This document shows, one piece after another, positions 30,643 through 39,319 of a DNA stretch of 64,000 nt. The notes under the pieces were generated by a model. The model ran no database searches, was not told the origin of the DNA, and saw only the letters and a program-made list of their open reading frames with translations. The number at the start of each line of letters is the position of its first letter. Within the stretch, counting starts at the first letter, position 1. This stretch comes from Anaerolineales bacterium UBA2395 (GTDB taxonomy: Bacteria > Chloroflexota > Anaerolineae > Anaerolineales > Villigracilaceae): the NCBI GenBank assembly GCA_002343775.1, contig DDSH01000023.1:49733-113732 (forward strand), given 5' to 3'. Position numbers and translations under genes: made by a program.

Positions 30643-31266
30643 TCAAGGTGTGTTGGTGACGGCGGGGGTGGTGATGTCGCCGACGACGATCTGAACGGTC
30701 AGCGTGTCGCCGAAGAAACTGCCGGTCTCGTCTGCCATCCGCCAGGCGCTTTCGATCACGCCGTTGATGCCGCTGGGAACGACCAGCTGCACGGAGATCT
30801 CGCGCTTCGCTCCGGTGGGTATCGCTTCGGACAGGGTGACGGTCGAGCCGCGCATTGCATCCCCGCCGACATGCTGGAAGGTGAAGCCCGCCCGCCACGC
30901 GCATCCGCCGATGTTTTGCACGAGCCAGGTCTTTGTAAAGGTTTCGCCTGCCTTCATTTGTGTCCCATCGGGGATGGTGACGTCTGCAATGTAAAACAGC
31001 TTGTAGCACGGGTTGGTGGTGGGAGAAGGTTCAAGCGTGACCGTGATAACAGGAGGCGTGTCGGTTCCTGTTATGACCGGCGTGGGTGAGTTCGAGGGTA
31101 CAGCAACCAGAGTCTCGGTCAGGGAGGAAGCGAACGTGGCAACGGATTGCGTGCGGATGGCATCCGTGTCTACCGCTTCGGTTTGTTCCCCCTGATTGGT
31201 CGAACAGGAAAAGAGCAGAGCCCCCAGAATCAACATGGTGAAAACGATCAGGATTTTGTTCTTCAT
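30643..31266 (-). CDS. Lipoprotein with NBR1-like Ig domain
   Basis: The signal peptide ends in the lipobox LFSC (MKNKILIVFTMLILGALLFS then Cys). A Thr/Pro/Ser linker is followed by a domain from residue about 90 with ETFTKTWLVQNIGGCAWRAG, GGDAMRGSTVTLSEAIPTGA and GVIESAWRMADETGSFFGD. That is the NBR1 'Ig-like' domain, frequent on the surface of Anaerolineae. ATG 31266 is used so that the signal peptide is complete. It probably binds a surface ligand or polymer; nothing narrower is supported. Confidence 0.8.
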   Translation of the reverse strand: MKNKILIVFTMLILGALLFSCSTNQGEQTEAVDTDAIRTQSVATFASSLTETLVAVPSNSPTPVITGTDTPPVITVTLEPSPTTNPCYKLFYIADVTIPDGTQMKAGETFTKTWLVQNIGGCAWRAGFTFQHVGGDAMRGSTVTLSEAIPTGAKREISVQLVVPSGINGVIESAWRMADETGSFFGDTLTVQIVVGDITTPAVTNTP

Positions 31267-31280
31267 TTTGTTTCGGACAC

Positions 31281-31643
31281 TTACTCCTTGGTCAGCCATT
31301 CTTTTGCGTCCATCTCGTTGCTGAAGTACATCAATTCCTGCCCGGTGATGCGCGAGAGCAGGTCGCCAAGCGCTCGCTTGATGCCCGTAACACCGAGCAC
31401 TGCCGTTTTGCGGACGTGCGATTTGGTCTTGCTCGAGGATTCGTTGAGGATGGGCATCAGCGAGGAGGTGATCTCAGTATTGGAGAAATTGGAAATCACC
31501 AGCAGGGAGTATTCCGGCTGGCTGAGGACGATTTCCTGCACTTGTTTCAGTTCTTCGATGACCGCCTGCTCATTAAAGAAGTGATTGGAAAAGTCCTGAT
31601 AGAAGATGGATTTTCCGTTGTATTCGACCCATTTGGATTTCAT
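31281..31643 (-). CDS. STAS/SpoIIAA-like small protein
   Basis: The 120-residue protein has an alternating strand-helix pattern (SKWVEYNGKSIFYQDFSNHF, then SQPEYSLLVISNFSNTEI, KTAVLGVTGIKRALGDLL, LMYFSNEMDAKEWL). The order, with a beta strand ending in a Ser/Asn patch before a helix and a final 'FSxxxDAxxWL', is like SpoIIAA/STAS-type proteins. No phosphorylation-site Ser can be named with certainty. It is followed by a lipoprotein and preceded by a four-helix membrane protein on the same strand. Confidence 0.55.
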   Translation of the reverse strand: MKSKWVEYNGKSIFYQDFSNHFFNEQAVIEELKQVQEIVLSQPEYSLLVISNFSNTEITSSLMPILNESSSKTKSHVRKTAVLGVTGIKRALGDLLSRITGQELMYFSNEMDAKEWLTKE

Positions 31644-31655
31644 GCAAGCCTCGCT

Positions 31656-32069
31656 TTATCCACGAATGGATTTTTTGCCTTCCATGTGGAGCGCAATCCC
31701 TGTTGAAATTGCGCCGACGAACTCCCAGATAGCCACGCCTAGAAACTTGAGTGGCGCGATCCCCAGGATGACGGTGGTGGTGAACACGATAAACGTAACC
31801 GTTCGGAATGGAACGGTCCAGCGGTAGAAGATCTTTACATCGTTCAGAGCGGCAAGCACATAATAGATGCCGATGTTGAAGGATGCCATCGAGGATGCGG
31901 TCATAAAGACGATGGTGTAATCGGAAGAGGCGCGGGAGGCGCGGTCGATCACTTCAAAGCCGAGGATGGACAGTAAGATCTCGGGGCGGATCAGCCCGAC
32001 GATCCCAAGCAGGAAGGCGAGAACTCCAAAGATAAAAATGGTCCAACCGGCTGTATCGCGAATTTTCAT
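31656..32069 (-). CDS. Four-helix membrane protein of unknown function
   Basis: 137 residues with about four membrane helices (TIFIFGVLAFLLGIVGLI, then SMASFNIGIYYVLAAL, FRTVTFIVFTTTVILG, FLGVAIWEFVGAISTGIAL). No charged active site is visible in the helices. The 12-base gap to the next gene (31281-31643) suggests a shared transcript. Family not recognised. Confidence 0.6.
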   Translation of the reverse strand: MKIRDTAGWTIFIFGVLAFLLGIVGLIRPEILLSILGFEVIDRASRASSDYTIVFMTASSMASFNIGIYYVLAALNDVKIFYRWTVPFRTVTFIVFTTTVILGIAPLKFLGVAIWEFVGAISTGIALHMEGKKSIRG

Positions 32070-32144
32070 GACGTTGGTCTCCTGTAAAATTGATATTGTC
32101 CCAAATTATACCCGCAACTGTCTGGCATGATAAAATCATTCCTT

Positions 32145-32798
32145 ATGGCAAAACATTTGGTATTGGTGGCAGGAAATATCGGCGCAGGGAAGACTACGCT
32201 CACCGAACGGATCGGCGCACGCCTCGGTTGGTGGACGGGGTACGAATCGGTGGCAGACAACCCTTATCTGTCGGATTTCTATGGTGATATGCGCGCGTGG
32301 TCCTTTCATTTGCAGGTTTTCTTTCTTGGGCATCGGGCTGACCAGTATCTCGAGGCATCACGCGATGCGCGTTCTGCTATTCTTGATCGAAGTATTTATG
32401 AAGATGCACATATCTTTGCGCGGGCGCTTCACCACATGGGGAATTTGAACGAGCGTGATTATCTCGCCTATCGTAAACTGTTCGGGCTTGTGGTGAACGG
32501 TCTTCCGCGCCCCGATCTGCTGATCTACCTCAAAGCACCCGTGCATGTCCTCATGGAACGCATCCGCCGGCGCGCTCGCAATATGGAAACAGGCATCAGC
32601 TCGGAGTATCTCGCGTTGCTTGATTCTTTTTACGATGAGTGGCTGGGCGCATTCGACCTGTGCCCGGTCTTGACCATTCAGACAGACGACCTGGATTATG
32701 CCAACCGTCCGAGCCACCTTGATTTGGTGACCCAACGCATTCAGGACAAGCTTGCCGGAAAAGAAACGATGGATCTGCGCGGAGAATTAGATGGATAA
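32145..32798 (+). CDS. Deoxynucleoside kinase (dNK family)
   Basis: The P-loop AGNIGAGKTTL starts at residue 9, then YESVADNPYLSDFY (nucleoside binding), LDRSIYEDAHIF (the DRS motif with the catalytic base region) and RIRRRARNMETGIS (the lid arginines). This is the deoxyguanosine/deoxyadenosine or multisubstrate kinase group that phosphorylates deoxynucleosides for salvage. ATG 32145 is used; ATG 32127 is also possible and neither has a clear ribosome site. The last codons overlap the start of the phosphatase gene at 32791. Confidence 0.88.
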   Translation: MAKHLVLVAGNIGAGKTTLTERIGARLGWWTGYESVADNPYLSDFYGDMRAWSFHLQVFFLGHRADQYLEASRDARSAILDRSIYEDAHIFARALHHMGNLNERDYLAYRKLFGLVVNGLPRPDLLIYLKAPVHVLMERIRRRARNMETGISSEYLALLDSFYDEWLGAFDLCPVLTIQTDDLDYANRPSHLDLVTQRIQDKLAGKETMDLRGELDG

Positions 32799-34062
32799 AA
32801 CCGTTTTTCTCAAGATCCCGCTTTTCAAGGAACTCCCCAAACTCGAACTCTTCAAACTGGTGAACCAATTGCCGGTCGAGAAATACGAAGCGGGGACGTA
32901 TCTTTTCCGCGAAGGCGACCCGGGCGATAGTTTGTACGTTGTGACCGATGGAACGCTGGAGATCGTCCTTGCGGCGGAAACGCGCGACGAAATGCTACTG
33001 CGTGTCTGCGGACCCGGCGAATATGTAGGCGAGATGAGCCTGATCATGCCGAAGGGGAAGCGCACCGCAAGCGTCCGCGCCAAACAGAACAGCAGCGTTT
33101 GGATGATGAGCCGCGAGAAGTTCAACGAAGTATTGCTGCAATGGCCCCATCTTGCTTATTCGATGGTCGAGATCATGAGCGAGCGACTGGACTCTTCCAA
33201 CGAATCCGCCTTCCATGATCTTGTAGCCAAGAACCAGGCTCTGCAAAAAGCCTATGATGAATTGAAAGCCGCACAGGATCAATTGATCGAAAAAGAACGC
33301 CTCGAACGCGAACTTCAAGTCGCGGCGGACATTCAAATGAGCATCCTGCCCGACGACTTGCCGGATTTCGAGGAATTTAGCTTTGGGGCACGCATCCTGC
33401 CTGCCCGACAGGTGGGCGGTGACTTGTACGATGTCTTTCCACTCAAGGGTGACCGGGTTGGTGTCTTGATCGGCGATGTGGCAGACAAGGGCGTCCCGTC
33501 CGCGCTGTTCATGGCGCGCGCCCATGCCCTCCTCATGGCAGAAGCGGATATCGGTCTCACCGCAGGTGAAGTTTTGCGAATGGTCAACACTCACATCACG
33601 CGTTTGCAAAAATCTACGCAGTTCGTCACTGTTTTGTATGGCATCCTGGACCTAAAGACCCGCGTCTTTTCCTATGCCCGTGCAGGGCACGAACCCCCGC
33701 TACTTTTACACGCCGACGGCAGCGTGGAGCGCATCCCGCACAGCCCGGGTATGGCGCTTGGCTTGTGGGAAGATATCACCCTCGATGAACGTTCTCTTCA
33801 GTTGCTGCCCGGCGACACCCTGCTCTTGTACACCGACGGCATGACCGATTGCCGCGACCCAAAGAGCGAACCCTTCGGATTGGACCGCATCAAGACCAAC
33901 CTGAGCGGGCTTGCCAACTTCAACGCGCAGCAAGTCTGCGATCACATGCTCGATACGCTGAATCATTTTCGTGACGGCTCCAAACAGGACGATGACGTTA
34001 CGCTGGTAGCGGTCAGCGCCGCGAGTGACCAATCGACGATTCGAGCGACAAAGAAAAGATAG
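32791..34062 (+). CDS. Cyclic-nucleotide-binding domain plus SpoIIE-type PP2C phosphatase
   Basis: Residues 1-130 form a cNMP-binding domain (GTYLFREGDPGDSLYVV, and the phosphate-binding GEYVGEMSLIMPKGKRTASV). A coiled-coil linker (about 150-185, QKAYDELKAAQDQLIEKERL) leads to a SpoIIE/RsbU phosphatase domain with LPARQVGGDLYDVF, the metal motif GDVADKGVPSALFMA, FVTVLYGILD and LLLYTDGMTDC plus the final DDDVTLVAV. It removes phosphate from a Ser/Thr protein, typically an anti-sigma antagonist, under control of a cyclic nucleotide. No partner gene is adjacent except, further upstream and on the other strand, the STAS-like protein at 31281. Confidence 0.9.
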   Translation: MDKTVFLKIPLFKELPKLELFKLVNQLPVEKYEAGTYLFREGDPGDSLYVVTDGTLEIVLAAETRDEMLLRVCGPGEYVGEMSLIMPKGKRTASVRAKQNSSVWMMSREKFNEVLLQWPHLAYSMVEIMSERLDSSNESAFHDLVAKNQALQKAYDELKAAQDQLIEKERLERELQVAADIQMSILPDDLPDFEEFSFGARILPARQVGGDLYDVFPLKGDRVGVLIGDVADKGVPSALFMARAHALLMAEADIGLTAGEVLRMVNTHITRLQKSTQFVTVLYGILDLKTRVFSYARAGHEPPLLLHADGSVERIPHSPGMALGLWEDITLDERSLQLLPGDTLLLYTDGMTDCRDPKSEPFGLDRIKTNLSGLANFNAQQVCDHMLDTLNHFRDGSKQDDDVTLVAVSAASDQSTIRATKKR

Positions 34063-34092
34063 ACCTCCCAAACGGGAGGTCTATCTTTTTTA
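34057..34092. terminator. Bidirectional terminator
   Basis: A 13-bp perfect stem AGATAGACCTCCC/GGGAGGTCTATCT with a 4-nt loop, followed by T6, lies between convergent genes and overlaps both ends. Confidence 0.9.
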
Positions 34093-35226
34093 TTTCAGCG
34101 CTTGTTCCAAATCTGCGAGAAGATCATCCGCATTTTCAATGCCCACCGAAAGCCGTACCAAGCCGGGGTCAACTTCCAGCGTAGAGCCTTGCGTGGAAAG
34201 ATGTGTCATCGCGGCGGGAACTTCGATCAATGACTCGACACCGCCCAACGACTCAGCCAGCGTAAACAGTTTTGTGGTTTCTGCGGCTTTGACCGCCGCA
34301 TCACGCCCATTCTTCATGATGAACGAGATCATCCCGCCGCCGTTCTTCATCTGTCGCTTCGCTATCTGGACCTGGGGGTGACTCTCGTGGAAGGGGTAGA
34401 TCAGCCGTTTGACATTTTTCTGCTTCTCCAAAAACGCCACGATCTTTTCGGCATTCTCGGCATGACGGTCCATGCGGATGGGCAGGGTTTTGATTCCGCG
34501 CAGTACGAGGAAGGAGTCCATCGGTCCCTGCACACCGCCGATGGCGTTTTGAAGGTAGGCGAGTTTTTCGCCCAGTTCTTTATCTTTGCCGATGATCGCG
34601 CCGCCGACCACATCCGAGTGACCACCGAGATACTTGGTCATCGAGTGGACAACCAGGTCCGCGCCCAATTCGAGCGGACGCTGCAAGTACGGCGTGGCGA
34701 AGGTGTTATCCACGACCAGTAACGGCTTGTTGGGGTGATTCTTAACTACCTCCGCGACCGCGCGGATGTCTGAGACAGCCAGCAGTGGATTCGTGGGAGT
34801 CTCCAGCCAGACGATGCGGGTTTGCGGGGTTAAGGCTTCGGCGAGGTTTTCCGGGTCAGTGGTGTCGGAAAAGGTAAAGTCAAGACCGAAGCGACGCAGG
34901 ATCTTATCAAAGAGACGGAATGTGCCGCCATAGACATCGTTGCCAGCCACGATATGATCGCCTTGTGACAATAAACGTAAAACCGTATCCGTCGCCGCCA
35001 TGCCAGAGGCGAACGCCAAGCCCCACTGCCCGCTTTCCAATTCCGCAAGACAATCCTGCAATGCCTTGCGTGTAGGATTCAATGTGCGCGAATATTCGTA
35101 TCCCTGGCGCGGCTTGCCGATGCCGTCTTGCTTGTACGTGGACGTGAGATAAACAGGCGTCATCACCGCACCGTTGTTCGGGTCGGGTTCCTGTCCTGCG
35201 TGGATGGCGAGGGTTTCAAATTTCAT
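34090..35226 (-). CDS. Cys/Met metabolism PLP enzyme (cystathionine gamma-synthase/lyase group)
   Basis: The 378-residue enzyme shows the fold-type I pattern: QDGIGKPRQGYEYSRTLNPT, AFASGMAAT, the PLP Lys in HSMTKYLGGHSD, and the ending TLAESLGGVESLIEVPAAMT with DPGLVRLSVGIEN. It handles cystathionine, homocysteine or cysteine (gamma-synthase or gamma-lyase); the two cannot be told apart by sequence reading. With the cysteine operon at 19895 it may serve cysteine/methionine exchange, but it is not linked in position. Single gene with its own terminator. Confidence 0.87.
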   Translation of the reverse strand: MKFETLAIHAGQEPDPNNGAVMTPVYLTSTYKQDGIGKPRQGYEYSRTLNPTRKALQDCLAELESGQWGLAFASGMAATDTVLRLLSQGDHIVAGNDVYGGTFRLFDKILRRFGLDFTFSDTTDPENLAEALTPQTRIVWLETPTNPLLAVSDIRAVAEVVKNHPNKPLLVVDNTFATPYLQRPLELGADLVVHSMTKYLGGHSDVVGGAIIGKDKELGEKLAYLQNAIGGVQGPMDSFLVLRGIKTLPIRMDRHAENAEKIVAFLEKQKNVKRLIYPFHESHPQVQIAKRQMKNGGGMISFIMKNGRDAAVKAAETTKLFTLAESLGGVESLIEVPAAMTHLSTQGSTLEVDPGLVRLSVGIENADDLLADLEQALK

Positions 35227-35245
35227 TCATGCTCCTTTGGTGAAT

Positions 35246-35272
35246 GTCATTGCGAGTGTAACGCGCAATGAC
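35246..35272. repeat. Short REP-like inverted repeat
   Basis: GTCATTGCG (35246-35254) and CGCAATGAC (35264-35272) form a perfect 9-bp inverted repeat, the core of the dispersed 'TCATTGCGAG' element also seen at 26884 and 58713. Confidence 0.55.
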
Positions 35273-35295
35273 AACGAATTTCTTTGATTATAAAC

Positions 35296-35739
35296 TCACT
35301 GCTTTCTTTTCATCTTTATACAAGTGACCGGGTAACCGTTGTTCTCGCCGCCAAACCGCTCGGACTCTTGAAAGCCTTCGCTTTCGTAAAGCGCAATGGC
35401 GGCTTTGTTCCCATCAAGGACGATGGTCCATGCGCCTGTGCCGATCTCACGGACTCCAATACGGAGCAGTTCACGTCCGATGCCTTTACCGTAATGCGCC
35501 GGGTCGATGTATAGCCAGGCGAGATAGTCGTCATCCACGCCGACGAAACCGACCACGGTTTCGCCCTCACAAGCGACAAATTTACTGCTGCGTTTCAGGT
35601 CTTCCACTTCCTTGTCCTGCTCAATGGGAATGAACCCGCGCGGGTCGCACGAGCCTTTCAGTTCGTCGGGTCTTGCCCGGTCATGGATCTGGCAAATGGC
35701 TTGCCAGTCTTTATCTTCGTAGGGTCGGTATGTGGCCAT
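35296..35739 (-). CDS. GNAT family N-acetyltransferase
   Basis: The 147-residue protein has the acetyl-CoA motif A (LAWLYIDPAHYGKGIGRELLRI, with the R/Q-x-x-G-x-G/A variant HYGKGIGRE) and motif B (LDGNKAAIALYESEGFQ). The N-terminal MATYRPYEDKDWQAICQIHD is typical of stand-alone acetyltransferases. Substrate unknown. It lies 12 bases downstream of the ABC-F gene end on the same strand and may be co-transcribed with it. Confidence 0.85.
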   Translation of the reverse strand: MATYRPYEDKDWQAICQIHDRARPDELKGSCDPRGFIPIEQDKEVEDLKRSSKFVACEGETVVGFVGVDDDYLAWLYIDPAHYGKGIGRELLRIGVREIGTGAWTIVLDGNKAAIALYESEGFQESERFGGENNGYPVTCIKMKRKQ

Positions 35740-35751
35740 GATTAATATCTC

Positions 35752-37377
35752 CTATTTATAGATCTTTCCATCGCGTGCCTGCCAAACATCCGTGGCGAAG
35801 TGTTCGATAAAACTGCGGTCGTGGACAATGGCAAGGATCGTGCCGTTGAAATTTTCCAGCGCTTCTTCGAACCGTTCGCGCGAGGGGATGTCGAGATGGT
35901 TGATGGGTTCATCCAAAATTAGGAAGGTGCATCCCTGAGCGACGAGCAAAGCCAGTTGCAAACGGGCACGTTCGCCAAAAGATAGTTCCCCAGCCGGGCG
36001 TAACGCCGCATCGCCTTTGAAAAGGAAGTAGTGCAGGAAGTTGCGCGTCTCGGTTTCGTTGATGGGGGAGACGCTTTGGATGGTCTGCACGGAATTCAGC
36101 GCCGGGTTGAGCAATTCCTGTTCCTGCGCCATGTAGCCGAGTTTGGTCGCGCCGCCCAGACGAAACGAACCCGCCAGTGGGGGAAGCTTGCCGACGATGG
36201 TGCGGATGAACGAGGTTTTTCCCGCGCCGTTCGGACCGGTCAATACGATACGTTGACCGGCGCGAATGAACAGGTTGATGTCGGTCAATAACGGATTTTC
36301 ATGCGCGTAGCCAATCGAGAGCGAATCAGTTACCAATACATCTTTCGACTGATGTTCAGGTGTGCCAAAGTCCAGTTTCAACTTCCAACTGCCTTGCGGT
36401 TTTTCGATTTTCTTGTCGGTCAACAGATGGTCGATGCGCGCTTCGATGTTCTTGGCACGTCCCGCCACATTTTTCGTGGCGCGATTGCCGAAGAATCCTT
36501 TTGCAAATTTGTCGCCGCCGTCCGCTTTGCCGCCTTTTCGCATCACCGTCAAACTGCGGATGTGCTTTGCCGCGCGTTTCAACTGCGCGATCTCATCCTG
36601 CTGGTCCTGATAGGCTTGCGCTTGTTTGTCGAACTCCAGCAATTTTTGTTCGAGGTAGTCGCTGTAATTGCCGTCGTATTCCTTGACGCTGTGCGTGGAT
36701 GAGTCTAATTCGAGCACTTTCGTCACAGTGTTATCCAAGAATGTGCGGTCGTGTGAGACGATCAGCGCCGCGCCTTTGAAGCCGTTCAGCCAATCTTCGA
36801 GCCATTCAAGCATTTCGATGTCGAGGTGATTGGTGGGTTCATCCAACAACAAGAGATGCGGATCATCCAAAAGGACTTTGGCGAGCATGAGGCGGGTCTT
36901 CTGTCCGCCAGAGAGATGGGCGATGGGTATATTGGCGGGGAAGTGGGACAAGCCCAACGGCTCCAACACCGCCGACGGCTGGATGCTGTTTCCTGCGAGT
37001 TTGTGCAACGCCGAATCATATTGAGCCTGCAATGAAGCGTCATTCGGATTCTGAGATAACGCCAGCGCCAGCGACTCCACTTCCAGCGCAGGGTCGGCTT
37101 GGGAATCTGAATCAAGCCCGAGTGCGGAGTGAAGCGTTGCGTCGGCTTGGAATTCCATTCCTTGGGCGAGGTAGCCGAGGCGTAGATTCGGGCGCGTCGA
37201 AGCGACATCCCCTGAATCTGGATTTTCGAGACCGGCGAGGATGCGCATGAGCGTGGTCTTGCCGGAGCCGTTGGCGCCGATCAGACCGATGCGTTCGCCT
37301 GCGCTGATATTGAAGTTGATGTTTTTGAGAACGGGTTGGATACCGAAATGTTTACTAAGATTATGGATACTAAGCAT
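35752..37377 (-). CDS. ABC-F subfamily ATPase (ribosome-associated type)
   Basis: The 541-residue protein has two ATP-binding domains without membrane segments: Walker A GANGSGKTT and GPNGAGKTS, signatures LSGGQKTRLMLAKVLL and LSFGERARLQLALLVA, and Walker B LLLLDEPTNHLDIEMLEWLE and FLILDEPINHLDIPSRERFE. A charged coiled-coil linker of about 70 residues (KRAAKHIRSLTVMRKGGKA) separates them, as in ABC-F proteins that act in the ribosomal E site. Some members give antibiotic resistance, others are translation factors; which applies is unknown. The leader holds a short uORF and a terminator-like hairpin, an arrangement known for drug-induced members. AGGTG precedes ATG 37377. Confidence 0.87.
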   Translation of the reverse strand: MLSIHNLSKHFGIQPVLKNINFNISAGERIGLIGANGSGKTTLMRILAGLENPDSGDVASTRPNLRLGYLAQGMEFQADATLHSALGLDSDSQADPALEVESLALALSQNPNDASLQAQYDSALHKLAGNSIQPSAVLEPLGLSHFPANIPIAHLSGGQKTRLMLAKVLLDDPHLLLLDEPTNHLDIEMLEWLEDWLNGFKGAALIVSHDRTFLDNTVTKVLELDSSTHSVKEYDGNYSDYLEQKLLEFDKQAQAYQDQQDEIAQLKRAAKHIRSLTVMRKGGKADGGDKFAKGFFGNRATKNVAGRAKNIEARIDHLLTDKKIEKPQGSWKLKLDFGTPEHQSKDVLVTDSLSIGYAHENPLLTDINLFIRAGQRIVLTGPNGAGKTSFIRTIVGKLPPLAGSFRLGGATKLGYMAQEQELLNPALNSVQTIQSVSPINETETRNFLHYFLFKGDAALRPAGELSFGERARLQLALLVAQGCTFLILDEPINHLDIPSRERFEEALENFNGTILAIVHDRSFIEHFATDVWQARDGKIYK

Positions 37378-37393
37378 GGTGACACCTGTAGTT

Positions 37394-37420
37394 AAAAAGA
37401 AAACCGAGGGCATGCCTCGG
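37394..37420 (-). terminator. Terminator-like hairpin in the ABC-F leader
   Basis: On this strand CCGAGG-CATGC-CCTCGG is followed by TTTTCTTTTT. It lies 17 bases before the ABC-F start codon, in the position of an attenuator, and no gene ends upstream that would need it. Confidence 0.65.
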
Positions 37421-37466
37421 CAGTATTAAACGCCAATAGGGAAGTGCCCTGAAACAATTGGTTTAA

Positions 37467-37484
37467 CTACTTGCTGTCCGTCAT
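37467..37484 (-). CDS. Five-codon upstream reading frame in the ABC-F leader
   Basis: ATG-ACG-GAC-AGC-AAG-TAG codes MTDSK. AAAGGA lies about ten bases before it. Its stop falls inside GTAGTTAAA (37462-37470 on the plus strand reads TTTAACTAC), the left arm of a long-range stem whose other arm (TTTAACTAC on this strand) is at 37388-37396, beside the main ribosome site. A ribosome stalled on this frame would block the pairing. Very short, so chance is possible. Confidence 0.45.
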   Translation of the reverse strand: MTDSK

Positions 37485-37610
37485 TCGCTGGGTATCCTTT
37501 CGTTGAAAAAATTTTATCACATTCCGGCAAGCCGGGGTAAACTTGTGGACGTTTTACACGTCCATGAAAAGACGCAATTTTTACGAAAAAGTTCCAACAC
37601 AGAGGTGATT

Positions 37611-38456
37611 ATGACGAAGAAGATTTTAGCAGTGCTGGCTCACCCCGATGATGAGTCGTTTGGTTTGGGTGGTACGCTGGCATTGTATAAGCAGCGCGGA
37701 TATGAAACCTATTACGTCTGTGCAACGCGGGGCGAAGCAGGCTCTGCCGACCCTGAGTTTTTGCAGGGTTACAAAGACACTGCCGAAATGCGCACCGATG
37801 AGTTGATGCGCGCCGCGAAAGAACTTGGGTTGAAGGAAGTCCACTTTTTGGGCTACCGTGATTCAGGAATGCCGGGTATGGAGGCGAATAACCACCCCGA
37901 TGCGCAGATCAACCATCCCATTGAAGAGGTAGCAGGCAAGGTGGTAAAGCACATCCGCACCATCAAGCCAGATGTGGTGATCACCTTTGACCCCATCGGC
38001 GGCTACAAACATCCCGACCATATCCACATTCACCGCGCAACGGTGATGGCATTTGCCAATGCAGACGACCCGAACTTTCATCCCGAGGCGGGGACTCCTT
38101 TCAAACCGAAAGCCTTGTATTTTCAGGTCTTTCCACGCTGGTTCTTGCGTGTAATGACGCGCCTGATGCCTTTGCTTGGCAAAGACCCGACCAAGTGGGG
38201 ACGCAATGGCGATATCAACTTGAAGGAACTTGCGGAAGTGGATTTCCCCGTGCATGTTCGCATTCCCACCCGCTCGGTTTCAGAAATGAAACGCAAAGCT
38301 AGCGAGCAACACGCCTCGCAGGGCGGTATTCAAATGCGGCGCGGACTGATGGGGTTTGTCAGCAGGGTGTTTGGCGAACGGGAAGATTTTATGCGGGCAT
38401 ACCCGCCAGTGGAAGGCGATTTTAAGCGTGTGAAGGACCTTTTCGACGGAGTGTAA
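37611..38456 (+). CDS. PIG-L/LmbE family deacetylase
   Basis: The 281-residue protein starts with the zinc motif LAVLAHPDDESFGLGGTLAL (AHPDDE) and has the later metal His in GGYKHPDHIHIHRAT. Members remove acetyl from N-acetylglucosamine-type sugars, including mycothiol or bacillithiol precursors and antibiotic intermediates. The C-terminal region (TRSVSEMKRKASEQHASQGG) matches the mycothiol S-conjugate amidase-like end of the family. Substrate is undecided. Start ATG 37611 with AGAGGTG upstream is preferred to TTG 37503. Confidence 0.85.
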   Translation: MTKKILAVLAHPDDESFGLGGTLALYKQRGYETYYVCATRGEAGSADPEFLQGYKDTAEMRTDELMRAAKELGLKEVHFLGYRDSGMPGMEANNHPDAQINHPIEEVAGKVVKHIRTIKPDVVITFDPIGGYKHPDHIHIHRATVMAFANADDPNFHPEAGTPFKPKALYFQVFPRWFLRVMTRLMPLLGKDPTKWGRNGDINLKELAEVDFPVHVRIPTRSVSEMKRKASEQHASQGGIQMRRGLMGFVSRVFGEREDFMRAYPPVEGDFKRVKDLFDGV

Positions 38457-38461
38457 ACATG

Positions 38462-38489
38462 GCGGCTGGAACAAATCCAGCCGCTTTTT
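38462..38489 (+). terminator. Rho-independent terminator
   Basis: A 9-bp stem GCGGCTGGA/TCCAGCCGC with loop ACAAA followed by TTTTT lies directly past the PIG-L gene. Confidence 0.9.
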
Positions 38490-38557
38490 CGTTAAATGGG
38501 GGTGAGCGTGAAATTGTCTTGCGTGTTAGAATTTTTTATTATCAAAACAGGGAAACT

Positions 38558-39316
38558 ATGACGCAAACAAATGAAGTGTCACAATCAAAACGATTTCAAT
38601 TCGCGCGCATCCCTGAGGTATTGCTTCATCCTCAGCGTACGTTCGCTTCCATTGCTGAGGGATCGCGTGCTTCGTGGCAAACGCCGATGCTCGCGTTGAG
38701 TATTTCTACCGCGTTGAGCGTGATTGTCAGTGGATATTTAACAGCCCGCGCCGCCATGATGGGTGAAATGCAACTTCCGCGAGATTGGGAGTGGTGGACA
38801 CCCGACATGCAAAACAATTACATGCAGGCGCAGCAATCCATGCAGGGACCTGTGTTCACCTATGTCATTCCGCTGGTGGGAGCCTTGCTGGGTTTGTGGC
38901 TTGGCTGGCTGATCCTTGGCGGGTTATTGCACTTTGGCTCGACCATCTTCGGCGGGCGCGGATCAATGCAAGGGGCTCTGACCATTACAGGATGGGCGAG
39001 CCTGCCTTTCCTCGTACGCGATGCGCTGCGCATCATTTTCATGCTGATGGCGGGTCATTCCATCCAAAGCCCGGGACTCTCCGGTTTTGTGGAGAACTCT
39101 CCCTTCGCAGCTCAACTTTTGTCGCGAATTGATATCTTTCTAATTTGGACCATCCTCCTGCTGATTCTTGGCGTTGGCGCTGTTGACAGCCTTCCACGTC
39201 CCAAGGCAATTGCGAACGTGGTTATCGTCACATTGCTGTTGCTGTTATTGCAGTCTGGGGTTGGCGCCTTGTTTTCCGGTGCAAGCGGGCTTGCCGTTCA
39301 ACGTCCATTCTTTTAG
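38558..39316 (+). CDS. Yip1-family membrane protein
   Basis: 252 residues: a polar N-terminus (RFQFARIPEVLLHPQRTFASI, typical of bacterial Yip1-domain proteins) followed by about five membrane helices, including VFTYVIPLVGALLGLWLGWL and ITGWASLPFLVRDALRIIFM. The Yip1 fold is found with ABC transporters in many bacteria. The ATP-binding protein starts three bases after its stop, so it belongs to the transport operon. ATG 38558 with GGGAAAC upstream. Role unknown. Confidence 0.8.
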   Translation: MTQTNEVSQSKRFQFARIPEVLLHPQRTFASIAEGSRASWQTPMLALSISTALSVIVSGYLTARAAMMGEMQLPRDWEWWTPDMQNNYMQAQQSMQGPVFTYVIPLVGALLGLWLGWLILGGLLHFGSTIFGGRGSMQGALTITGWASLPFLVRDALRIIFMLMAGHSIQSPGLSGFVENSPFAAQLLSRIDIFLIWTILLLILGVGAVDSLPRPKAIANVVIVTLLLLLLQSGVGALFSGASGLAVQRPFF

Positions 39317-39319
39317 GGT

